From an uncultured Paracoccaceae bacterium (GTDB taxonomy: Bacteria > Pseudomonadota > Alphaproteobacteria > Rhodobacterales > Rhodobacteraceae): DNA of 64,000 bases. Below are positions 57,215-64,000 of the stretch, one piece after another. Every line of letters begins with the position of its first letter. The first letter of the stretch is position 1. The stretch is from positions 1,898,032 to 1,962,031 of the forward strand of contig CANMKS010000001.1 of the NCBI GenBank assembly GCA_947498645.1, given 5' to 3'. The translations under genes and the position numbers were made by a program. The notes under the pieces are model-generated. The model worked only from the letters and a program-made list of their open reading frames with translations, made no database searches and was not told where the DNA came from.

Positions 57215-57315
57215 CAGAACCAAAAATAGTGCGATCCCAGCGTTGCATGGTGCCGCCAGACGCGCGGCGTGCCCGGCTGGTCATTCATGGACATAAAGGC
57301 CGCTGTCTGACTTAA
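57211..57315 (+). CDS. possible 34-residue peptide gene
   Basis: A short GTG-initiated frame begins four bases before the alcohol dehydrogenase stop, seven bases after GGAGG (57200-57204). It reads TEPKIVRSQRCMVPPDARRAR and ends in LVIHGHKGRCLT. The end resembles the segment just before the P-loop of small kinases such as CysC (G-H-K-G-x-C-L-W), so it may be a truncated remnant or a leader peptide. No signal was seen. Confidence 0.3.
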   Translation: MTEPKIVRSQRCMVPPDARRARLVIHGHKGRCLT

Positions 57316-57374
57316 TGCTGTTACAAAAACCTAATCTACGACACCAATCGAACATCCATAAGGGGAAGAGTTTC

Positions 57375-58436
57375 ATGAAATTTTCACTGGTATCATCCGT
57401 CGCCGTTGTTGCGGCACTCACTGCACAAATGGCGCAGGCAGAAACGCTGCGTCTGCTGACCTGGGGCGGCTACGCACCTCAAGAGGTTATCGACTTGTTC
57501 GAGGCCGAAACTGGTCATACCGTCGAAGTCACGACATCCAACAACGAGGAAATGATCGCCAAACTGCGTGCCACCAACGGCGGCGGCTTTGACTTGGCCC
57601 AGCCAAGCCAAGACCGGATTGCCAGCGCACAAGAAGAGTTCGGGATCTACAAGCCGATTGATATGTCGCGCGTGAACGCCGACCTGTTCATTCCCTCGAT
57701 GCTTGCCGCGACGGCCAGCAACAGCACTTACGAAGGTGAAGTGTACGGCCTGCCACATGTTTGGGGCACCAGCGGTCTTGTTGTAAACACCGCGATGGCT
57801 GGCAATGTGACCGACTACACTGATCTGTGCGATGCATCTGTGGCCGGTCAGGTGTCCTATCGACTGAAGCGCCCGACGCTGATCGGATTTGCCTATTCCA
57901 TGGGCCTCGATCCGTTTGCGGCCTATGATGATGCGGACGCCTATCAAAGCATTCTCGATGAGGTCGAAGCGATGCTGACCGGATGTAAGCCGAATGTGAA
58001 AACCTATTGGGACGGCGGCGACGAGATCAAGAACCTGCTGCGTTCTGGCGAGGTTGTGGCCTCAATGGCGTGGGATACAGGTGGTTGGCAGCTGAACGCC
58101 GATAACCCGGACATCACCTTCGTTGCACCAGAGGCAGGTGCGCTGGGCTGGATTGACACATTTGTCATGCCCGCGCGTGGCCGTGCGGATGATGCAGCTT
58201 ACGACTGGATCGACTTTGTGATGCAGCCGGAAATCGCAGCAATGATCACCAATACAGCTGGTAACTTCACAGCGGCTGTTGATGGCGATGCAGGTGTCAA
58301 CGCAGACCTCAAAGCGCGCTATCAGGGCAGCTTTGATCAGGCCGCGATTGACAACATCAAATGGTATCCACCCGTGCCTGCTGGTCTGGAAGCACTGGAA
58401 GGCGCAACTCTCGACCGGATCAACGCGGCGAACTAA
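57375..58436 (+). CDS. PotD/PotF-like ABC substrate-binding protein
   Basis: A 353-residue periplasmic binding protein of the polyamine type. The Sec signal (KFSLVSSVAVVAALTAQMAQA) is cleaved before ETLRLLTWGGYAP, whose W-G-G-Y start is characteristic of PotD and PotF. Further features are FDLAQPSQDRI and MAWDTGGWQL. The start at 57375 follows GGGGAAGAG. The ligand is probably the amine that the upstream enzymes degrade. A perfect terminator hairpin follows at 58456. Confidence 0.87.
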   Translation: MKFSLVSSVAVVAALTAQMAQAETLRLLTWGGYAPQEVIDLFEAETGHTVEVTTSNNEEMIAKLRATNGGGFDLAQPSQDRIASAQEEFGIYKPIDMSRVNADLFIPSMLAATASNSTYEGEVYGLPHVWGTSGLVVNTAMAGNVTDYTDLCDASVAGQVSYRLKRPTLIGFAYSMGLDPFAAYDDADAYQSILDEVEAMLTGCKPNVKTYWDGGDEIKNLLRSGEVVASMAWDTGGWQLNADNPDITFVAPEAGALGWIDTFVMPARGRADDAAYDWIDFVMQPEIAAMITNTAGNFTAAVDGDAGVNADLKARYQGSFDQAAIDNIKWYPPVPAGLEALEGATLDRINAAN

Positions 58437-58455
58437 GCCAAACTGAAACCAACAT

Positions 58456-58483
58456 AAAGGGCATCTTTATGATGCCCTTTTTT
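58456..58483 (+). terminator. intra-operon terminator
   Basis: AAAGGGCATC (58456-58465) pairs perfectly with GATGCCCTTT (58471-58480) around TTTAT, followed by TTT. It lies between the binding protein and ATPase genes and its loop and 3' arm hold two ATGs in the ATPase frame. Binding protein should be made in excess of the membrane complex. Confidence 0.75.
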
Positions 58484-58501
58484 ACCTTGCGAGGATGCAA
58501 T

Positions 58502-59596
58502 TTGTCCGTTTCCTATCCCGATCTTGCGTGCAGTGACCTGACGAAAGACTTCGACGCGTTTCGCGCTGTAGATCGCGTCAGCTTTGAGGTTCCGCAAGGA
58601 TCGTTCTTTTCCATCCTTGGCCCGTCCGGCTGTGGCAAGACAACCCTGTTGCGCATGATTGCAGGGTTCCAGTCGCCCACCAGCGGTGATCTGCGGATCA
58701 AGGGCAAGTCAATGATCGGCGTGCCGCCGAACAAGCGGCCCGTGTCGATGGTGTTTCAGCATCTGGCCCTGTTTCCGACAATGAACATCGGCGACAATGT
58801 CGGCTTTGGGCTGCGTCAACGCGGCGTCGCCAAGTCAGAGATCAAAACGCGCGTTGCAAAGGTTCTTGAACGTGTCGGCCTGCCGGATGTGTCGCAACGG
58901 CGGATCGACCAGATATCAGGCGGACAAAAGCAGCGCGTCGCTATCGCGCGCTGTATGGTGCTGGAACCGGATGTGCTGTTACTTGACGAACCCTTGGGCG
59001 CTCTCGATCTGAAGCTGCGAGAGCATATGAAGGTCGAGCTGAAATCGCTGCAATCCGCTTTCAACACAACGTTCGTCTACATCACCCACGACCAGTCCGA
59101 GGCCCTGGTGATGAGCGACAATATCGCCGTGATGAACAAGGGCCGGTTCGAACAGATCGGCACCCCGCACGATGTCTATCATGCACCAAGCACTGCTTTC
59201 GTGGCGGGCTTTGTCGGCGACGCAAACGTCATCAATGCCAAGGTTTCGGCGGTGAATGGTGCCATGCTGACACTGACATCCAATGCCGGAACAGAGATGA
59301 AAATCGACGCACCTGCCAATGGGCTGAGCGTGGGGCAATGCGCACAAGTGTTCCTGCGGCCTGAAGCCATAGAACTTGGCACTGCAACTGATGGCGTCAA
59401 TGTGTCCAGAGGAGAGGTCGCATCTGTCCTGTTCAACGGGGCCAACAGCAGTGTGACGGTGAAAGACCAATCCGGCGACCTTTTGAAAGTCGCCTTGCCG
59501 CAAACCGGCAGTTTCGCAAACTTGCGCACAGGCGATAGCGTGTTCACCCGTTGGGATCCCAAACAGGCCCGCTGCTATCCTGCGTCGGGGACATGA
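58502..59596 (+). CDS. PotA/PotG-like ABC ATPase
   Basis: A 364-residue ATP-binding protein. The TTG at 58502 is chosen as start: GAGGA lies six bases before it, whereas two in-frame ATGs upstream (58469, 58472) are inside the terminator hairpin. Walker A is [13 protein letters not shown], the signature [14 protein letters not shown], Walker [14 protein letters not shown]. The last 100 residues form a TOBE domain as in the polyamine and ferric transporters. It drives the two downstream permeases, three bases and beyond. Confidence 0.9.
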   Translation: MSVSYPDLACSDLTKDFDAFRAVDRVSFEVPQGSFFSILGPSGCGKTTLLRMIAGFQSPTSGDLRIKGKSMIGVPPNKRPVSMVFQHLALFPTMNIGDNVGFGLRQRGVAKSEIKTRVAKVLERVGLPDVSQRRIDQISGGQKQRVAIARCMVLEPDVLLLDEPLGALDLKLREHMKVELKSLQSAFNTTFVYITHDQSEALVMSDNIAVMNKGRFEQIGTPHDVYHAPSTAFVAGFVGDANVINAKVSAVNGAMLTLTSNAGTEMKIDAPANGLSVGQCAQVFLRPEAIELGTATDGVNVSRGEVASVLFNGANSSVTVKDQSGDLLKVALPQTGSFANLRTGDSVFTRWDPKQARCYPASGT

Positions 59597-59599
59597 ACC

Positions 59600-60466
59600 A
59601 TGACCTCTGACACCTCGCGCCTTGGGTTTTACCTGCTCCTTGCCCCGATCCTGTTATGGCTCGTGGTCCTCATTATCCTGCCGCATGTCGGGTTGTTCAT
59701 CGTTTCGATCAGCGAAAAGATCGGACCGCGGGAATACGAGACCGGTTTTGCCAACTATGCCGCATTCTTCAACGAACCGCTGTACTGGCGCACCTTTGCG
59801 CGCACCGCGATCATGTCGATCCTCGCGACGGCATTGACCCTGATACTCGGGTTTCCCATTGCCTACTACATTGCCAAACTGACACGTGGCCGTACCAAAA
59901 CCACGCTTTTCCTGATGTGCATGATCCCGTTCTGGGTGTCCGAGCTGGTGCGTACCTTCGGCTGGATGATCCTGCTGCGCGAAACCGGGGTCATTTCCAA
60001 CGCCCTGCAGTATCTGGGTCTGGTCAATGGCCCGGTTGAGATGTTGTATAATGATGCGGCGATCATGGTGGGCCTTGTCTACACCTCCATCCTGTTCATG
60101 GTCGTTCCACTGGTCACGACCCTGGACAGCCTTGACGACAGCCTGATCGAAGCAGGCTATGATCTGGGCGGAACCAGCACGTCAATTATGCGTGAGATTG
60201 TCATCCCCCACGCAATGCCCGGCATCGTGTCGGGATGTATCGTGGTCTTTATGCTGTCACTTGGGAACTACCTGACCCCGATCCTGTTGGGTGGCAAAGA
60301 CAGCCTGTGGTTCACAGGCATGATCTACACCCAATTCATAACGCGGTTTAACTGGGAGTTGGGATCGGCATTTGGGTTCCTGCTCTTGGCGCTGTCGTCC
60401 CTTGTGGTTTTTGCCGGCCTTAAACTGTCGCGGCAATCGCTGACTGAAACGATGGGGCGCGCATGA
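59600..60466 (+). CDS. PotB/PotH-like ABC permease
   Basis: A 288-residue inner-membrane permease with six helices. The EAA loop that meets the ATPase reads IEAGYDLGGTSTSIMREIVIPHAMPGI near residue 200. It has the PotB-type N-terminus LLAPILLWLVVLIILPHVGLFIVSI. It pairs with the next permease, which overlaps it by four bases (ATGA). The pair forms the membrane channel of the importer whose binding protein is at 57375. Confidence 0.9.
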   Translation: MTSDTSRLGFYLLLAPILLWLVVLIILPHVGLFIVSISEKIGPREYETGFANYAAFFNEPLYWRTFARTAIMSILATALTLILGFPIAYYIAKLTRGRTKTTLFLMCMIPFWVSELVRTFGWMILLRETGVISNALQYLGLVNGPVEMLYNDAAIMVGLVYTSILFMVVPLVTTLDSLDDSLIEAGYDLGGTSTSIMREIVIPHAMPGIVSGCIVVFMLSLGNYLTPILLGGKDSLWFTGMIYTQFITRFNWELGSAFGFLLLALSSLVVFAGLKLSRQSLTETMGRA

Positions 60467-61317
60467 TCACTACTGTTCCTCAACCTACCTTTGCCAAGTG
60501 GTGTTACCGCGCCTATGTCGCGGCGTTCTTTGTCTACCTGGCCCTTCCGTTGACGGTTGTGTGTGTCTTCGCCTTTAACAACAGTGTCTTCCCGTCACTG
60601 CCATGGGAAGGTTTCACACTCGCGTGGTTCTTTGGCAACGAAGCGCCGTTTATCGGGGTGTTCCATGAACGCGCGATCATTCGGTCCATCGGCACATCTG
60701 CCTTTGTGGCAATGTGGGTGTCCGGCCTCGCCGTGGCAGTGGGCACCTGCAATGCGTTTCTCTTTGTCCGGCACAGCTTCCGCGGCAAGGCTCTGCTCTA
60801 TATGCTGATGCTCTTGCCACTGATCATTCCTGGCGTGATCCTCGGGATCTCGATCCTGGTGTTTTCCAGTTCGGTCGCCAACACATTGGAGGACGCGACA
60901 GGTCTGTGGTTCGACGGTCTGCGTCCGGGCCTGATCCTTGTCATCCTTGGTCAGTTTTCGTTTATCACCACCTTTGCCACGCTGGTCATCTCGGCGCGGC
61001 TACAAAAGTTCGACCCAAGTCTGGAAGAAGCAGCTTTGAACCTTGGCGCCAGCAAATTGGGCGCAATACGGCAGATCACACTGCCGTTTCTTCTGCCAGC
61101 AATTGTGGCCTCGGCCGTTGTGTCGGTGCTGATGAGTTTCGAGAACTTCAACACCACACTCATGCTGGTGGGGTCCGACTCGCCATTGACGATCACAATG
61201 TTTGACAAGCTCAAGCAAGGCTCAACACCGGTGCTGAACGCGGTGTCGCTGCTGTTGATCATGGTGTCAGCGGTACTTGGGATCATGTCGCTCTTGTTCC
61301 AAAGCAGGAAGCGGTAG
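60463..61317 (+). CDS. PotC/PotI-like ABC permease
   Basis: A 284-residue permease, partner of the PotB-like one. It starts with a basic region and YVAAFFVYLALPLTVVCVFAFNN, and the EAA loop is LEEAALNLGASKLGAIRQITLPFLLPA near residue 195. It is the last gene in the amine-uptake and catabolic region, running convergent to the GntR/FCD gene 90 bases later. Confidence 0.9.
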   Translation: MITTVPQPTFAKWCYRAYVAAFFVYLALPLTVVCVFAFNNSVFPSLPWEGFTLAWFFGNEAPFIGVFHERAIIRSIGTSAFVAMWVSGLAVAVGTCNAFLFVRHSFRGKALLYMLMLLPLIIPGVILGISILVFSSSVANTLEDATGLWFDGLRPGLILVILGQFSFITTFATLVISARLQKFDPSLEEAALNLGASKLGAIRQITLPFLLPAIVASAVVSVLMSFENFNTTLMLVGSDSPLTITMFDKLKQGSTPVLNAVSLLLIMVSAVLGIMSLLFQSRKR

Positions 61318-61409
61318 CGATGTGACGCGGTGCGCGTGGATTGTCGGGACCGGAGTAACGCAAACAGTGGCGGTTAGCAGGGCCGGGATGCGGTGCGCTT
61401 AGTGCACCA

Positions 61410-62072
61410 CTACATCTCGGCCATAGCGGCCAAGGTATGTTCCAATCCCAGCCGAATGTGGGTTTCCAGCGCAGACTTTGCTTTTGCCGTATCCCGTGCG
61501 AGTGCCGCATCAAACATTGTCTTGTGTTCCAGCACCGCATCTTTACCACGGTTTGTCAGAACCAGCATCTGGTAACGCAGATATTTGTCAAAAATCGTGC
61601 CATGAAGCGACAGCAAGTTCTGGGAATTGCAGGCCTGGATCATGGCTTGGTGAAATTCCCAATCGTAGCGTTTCCAGATTTCCTTTTGTGAAAGGTCCCC
61701 ATCCAGCATCTTCTGTTCGATCAGATGCAGCTTGTGGTGGGCAGCAACCAGATTTCCCTCCCAGTCGGCGTCGCCACATGCAATGGAAGTTTCAAGCGCA
61801 GAGCACTCAAGCAAGATGCGTAGCTCGGCAATCTCGGTCAGGTCCTCTGCCGACACAGGGCGCACGAAGAACCCGCGTTGTTCGGCCGCTTGAACAAACC
61901 CTTCGCTGGCCAGGCGGTTCAGCGTTTCGCGAAGTGTGGAAACACTCGCCTCATAGCGTTCCCGCAAACCATCGAGTTTGAGTTTCGTTCCCGGAGCCAA
62001 TTCACCAAAGATGATATCGTGCTTGATGCGTTCGTATGTGCTGGACCCAACTGTGGGTGCAGTTTGTGACAT
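61410..62072 (-). CDS. GntR-family regulator with FCD domain
   Basis: A 220-residue GntR regulator. The winged helix covers about residues 10-75 (ERIKHDIIFGELAPGTKLKLDGLRERYEASVSTLRETLNRL in parts), and an FCD metal/ligand domain follows with ELRILLECSALETSI and the HQAMIQACNSQNLLSLH His pair. The start follows AAGAGG. It is divergent from the Gfo/Idh/MocA gene, with an AT-rich spacer carrying a TTATCC-N16-GGATAA repeat. It likely controls the dehydrogenase and the TRAP binding protein downstream. Confidence 0.85.
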   Translation of the reverse strand: MSQTAPTVGSSTYERIKHDIIFGELAPGTKLKLDGLRERYEASVSTLRETLNRLASEGFVQAAEQRGFFVRPVSAEDLTEIAELRILLECSALETSIACGDADWEGNLVAAHHKLHLIEQKMLDGDLSQKEIWKRYDWEFHQAMIQACNSQNLLSLHGTIFDKYLRYQMLVLTNRGKDAVLEHKTMFDAALARDTAKAKSALETHIRLGLEHTLAAMAEM

Positions 62073-62114
62073 GCCAAGCCTCTTGGATGATGTGTTTTGC
62101 AGGTGATAGCATGA

Positions 62115-62142
62115 TTATCCGATATTCCTCAATACTGGATAA
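62115..62142. promoter_or_regulatory. candidate GntR/FCD operator
   Basis: TTATCC (62115-62120) and GGATAA (62137-62142) form an inverted repeat in the GntR-dehydrogenase spacer. Its left part, TATCCGATATT, recurs exactly at the 63285 site, which suggests one regulator controls both places. Confidence 0.45.
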
Positions 62143-62230
62143 AATAGGCAAATATAAAAAATATCATATATTATTGCGAATCTGCTGAACTCTGCTAGCG
62201 TGCCATCGAGTTGAAGCGATGAGGGGCCGT

Positions 62231-63286
62231 ATGGGGCAACCAATTAAACTCGCCGTTGTGGGCGCCGGCCTCGTTGGGCAACGTCATATCGCAGCGATCG
62301 AGCGTGTCGAAGGCGTTCAGCTTACCGCTGTTGTTGAGCCCGGCCCGACAGCGCAGAGCGTCCCCGTCTTCAAAAGTCTGGCCGAGATGTTCGAGCGCAC
62401 GTCTGTTGACGGTGTCGTGCTGTCTACGCCAACGCTTTTGCATGTGGATGGTGGGATGGAATGTGTCACACATGATGTACCCGTCCTGATCGAGAAGCCG
62501 TTGGCGGCATCGGCAGATCAAGCAGAAGGCTTGATCGACTTCGCGCAACAGCGCGGTGTTCCGATCCTTGTCGGCCATCACAGACGTCATAACCCGATCA
62601 TTCAAAAGTCAGCGGGGCTGATCAAAGACGGAGCGATTGGGCAAGTGCGCGCAGCACAGGTCACGTGCTGGTTCTACAAACCTGACGACTACTTTGACGT
62701 GGCGCCCTGGCGGAAGAAAACCGGCGCGGGGCCGATTTCTGTCAACCTTGTCCATGACGTTGATCTGATGCGCCATTTCCTTGGTGAGGTCGTCACCGTT
62801 CAGGCCCAGATGGCCCCCTCTATGCGCGGTTATGAAAACGAAGACCTGGCCGCTGCCGTGCTTCGGTTCGAAAGCGGTGCTGTTTGTACAATCACCGTTT
62901 CAGACAGCGTTGTGTCGCCCTGGAGTTGGGAGCTGACATCGCGCGAATACCCAATTTATCCGGCGACGAACGAATCCTGTTACTTGATCGGCGGATCCGA
63001 GGGGGCGTTGTCGATCCCCGATATGCGACTTTGGCAGCATGACGGCGGCACAAGCTGGTGGAACCCGATCAAGGCAACAGCGATGCCGGTCAGTTCCTCC
63101 GACCCGCTTATCAACCAGATTGCGCATTTCGAAGAGGTCATTCGCGGAAAGGCCGAACCTTTGGTCAACGGCGAAGAGGGGCTCAAGACCTTACGTGTTG
63201 TCGAGGCGATCCAAAAAGCTGCGATGACGCAAAAACTGATCCATCTCGGCGCGTTACAGGAGGAATCCACCACAGCTGCCGAATAA
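62231..63286 (+). CDS. Gfo/Idh/MocA-family dehydrogenase
   Basis: A 351-residue NAD(P)-dependent sugar or inositol-type dehydrogenase. The Rossmann fold starts at IKLAVVGAGLVGQRHIAAIE, the substrate helix holds the EKPLAAS motif (IEKPLAASADQAEG) and NLVHDVDLMRHF carries the H-x-x-D-x-x-R site. The ATG at 62231 follows GAGGGG; an ATG at 62219 is an alternative. It is divergent from the GntR/FCD regulator and upstream of a TRAP binding-protein gene, so it probably oxidises a sugar or polyol taken up by it. Confidence 0.88.
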   Translation: MGQPIKLAVVGAGLVGQRHIAAIERVEGVQLTAVVEPGPTAQSVPVFKSLAEMFERTSVDGVVLSTPTLLHVDGGMECVTHDVPVLIEKPLAASADQAEGLIDFAQQRGVPILVGHHRRHNPIIQKSAGLIKDGAIGQVRAAQVTCWFYKPDDYFDVAPWRKKTGAGPISVNLVHDVDLMRHFLGEVVTVQAQMAPSMRGYENEDLAAAVLRFESGAVCTITVSDSVVSPWSWELTSREYPIYPATNESCYLIGGSEGALSIPDMRLWQHDGGTSWWNPIKATAMPVSSSDPLINQIAHFEEVIRGKAEPLVNGEEGLKTLRVVEAIQKAAMTQKLIHLGALQEESTTAAE

Positions 63287-63301
63287 AATATCCGATATTT
63301 T
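63285..63301. promoter_or_regulatory. second candidate GntR/FCD operator
   Basis: AAAATATC and GATATTTT form a perfect eight-pair inverted repeat around a central C, starting at the dehydrogenase stop and lying about 90 bases before the TRAP binding-protein gene. It contains TATCCGATATT, also present at 62116-62126. Confidence 0.5.
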
Positions 63302-63391
63302 GTAAAATCTATTGCGAAATTAGGAAAATGAGGCATTAATCTGCCGCACAACCAGCCCGGAGGGGCATTACAAACGTCTGGGAGGACACCA

Positions 63392-64000
63392 ATGACACTG
63401 AATTTGACACGTCGCCTTGCGATGGCCGCCATGGTCGCAGCAGGCACTTTCGCAGGAACCGCTTCTTTCGCTGACGGCCATGCCATCCAACTGCGGATGT
63501 CGACATCTGGTTCTGAAACAGATGCGCGTTCTGTCGCCCTGGCCGAGGTTTTCGGCCCAGCGGTTTCCGGCTTTGCGTCTTACGAGCCAAGCTATAACGC
63601 GACGCTTTTTGACCAAGGCACAGAGCTAGACGCAATCAGCCGTGGCAACCTAGAGATGTCGATCACCTCTGCACAGGAACTGGCACAGTTCTTCCCAGAG
63701 TTTTCGATCTTTGCAACCGGCTATGTTCATCAGGACGCCGCGCATCAGGTCCGTGTATTCAACGATCCACTGATGGACCCGTTCAAAGCGAAGGTCGAAG
63801 AAGAGCTTGGCGTAAAGCTGCTGTCCGTCATGTATCTTGGTCGTCGTCACGTAAACCTGCGTCAGACACGTGAAGAGCTGGATGTGCAGACACCTGCGGA
63901 CCTCGCCGGGGTAAACTTACGTATGCCGGGCACAGACGCATGGCAGTTCCTGGGTGCGGCATTGGGTGCATCCCCGACGCCAATGGCCTTCTCAGAGGTC
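63392..64000 (+). CDS. TRAP substrate-binding protein (DctP), N-terminal part
   Basis: The first 203 codons of a periplasmic binding protein that continues past the right edge. The start ATG follows GGGAGGA. The signal peptide is about 28 residues (TLNLTRRLAMAAMVAAGTFA, cleaved near SFAD). Mature sequence IQLRMSTSGSETDARSV, YNATLFDQGTELDAISRGN and the late DLAGVNLRMPGTDAWQFLG with the Arg-binding motif are typical of DctP proteins. Its DctQM partners are presumably beyond the window. It follows the dehydrogenase on the same strand. Confidence 0.88.
   Translation, partial: MTLNLTRRLAMAAMVAAGTFAGTASFADGHAIQLRMSTSGSETDARSVALAEVFGPAVSGFASYEPSYNATLFDQGTELDAISRGNLEMSITSAQELAQFFPEFSIFATGYVHQDAAHQVRVFNDPLMDPFKAKVEEELGVKLLSVMYLGRRHVNLRQTREELDVQTPADLAGVNLRMPGTDAWQFLGAALGASPTPMAFSEV

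Noticed and set aside
61392..61408. GGTGC-GCTTAGT-GCACC hairpin between the PotC-like and GntR genes
   Set aside because: Only five pairs with no T run on either strand, so not called as a terminator.

Overview
The window looks like chromosome of a marine alphaproteobacterium of the Roseobacter group (Rhodobacterales). Pointers are a GcrA cell-cycle regulator (restricted to alphaproteobacteria), the dense mix of TRAP and ABC importers, a non-pyrrolysine MttB-like methyltransferase, an orphan CoxL-like molybdoenzyme, a separate Lrp-type PutR beside a PutA that lacks a DNA-binding domain, and many 1-14 base gene overlaps in GC-rich DNA. No insertion sequence, prophage, CRISPR array or rRNA operon was seen. 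One tRNA gene, tRNA-Leu(UAA), is present.

Layout. 1-16.6 kb is mostly housekeeping: the start of an ABC exporter, two PLP aminotransferases, a 53-residue Tat-signal peptide gene, valS, a DUF3592 protein, a secreted-repeat protein, an HD-domain/PhyH oxygenase pair that resembles the TmpB/TmpA phosphonate oxygenases, a CoxL-like molybdoenzyme subunit, a DUF2235 hydrolase, a thioesterase, the divergent metF/metR pair, suhB and a rhomboid protease. 16.6-21.4 kb holds putA/putR, a TPR protein and the tRNA.

21.6-30.1 kb is a one-direction catabolic operon: GntR regulator, DHDPS-family lyase or deaminase, aldehyde dehydrogenase, MttB-like methyltransferase, FAD oxidoreductase, and a polar amino-acid ABC importer (binding protein, permease, ATPase). 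The parts fit uptake, demethylation, oxidation and deamination of a quaternary or N-methylated amino acid, possibly a hydroxyproline betaine, ending at alpha-ketoglutarate.

30.1-45.5 kb is mixed: a VCBS/Hint protein, an orphan HlyC-type acyltransferase, a TIGR03032 protein, an ABC exporter, an acyl-CoA synthetase with a hydroxyacid dehydrogenase, a sulfotransferase, an SqrR/BigR-like persulfide sensor, two small unknown proteins, gcrA, a lone ABC-2 permease, a DMT transporter and an Asp-box propeller protein. 45.9-48.5 kb is an argD-GNAT-argF operon.

48.5-61.3 kb is the most interesting region. A divergent MurR/RpiR regulator faces a long run of genes: N-formylglutamate-amidohydrolase-like hydrolase, TRAP importer, glutamine-synthetase-like ligase, aldehyde dehydrogenase, iron-dependent alcohol dehydrogenase, and a PotFGHI-like ABC importer. 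This is what a gamma-glutamylation route for an amino alcohol such as ethanolamine would need: ligate to glutamate, oxidise alcohol to aldehyde to acid, then hydrolyse the gamma-glutamyl amide. 61.4-64.0 kb holds a GntR/FCD regulator, a Gfo/Idh/MocA dehydrogenase and the start of another TRAP binding protein, with a shared candidate operator in both promoter regions.
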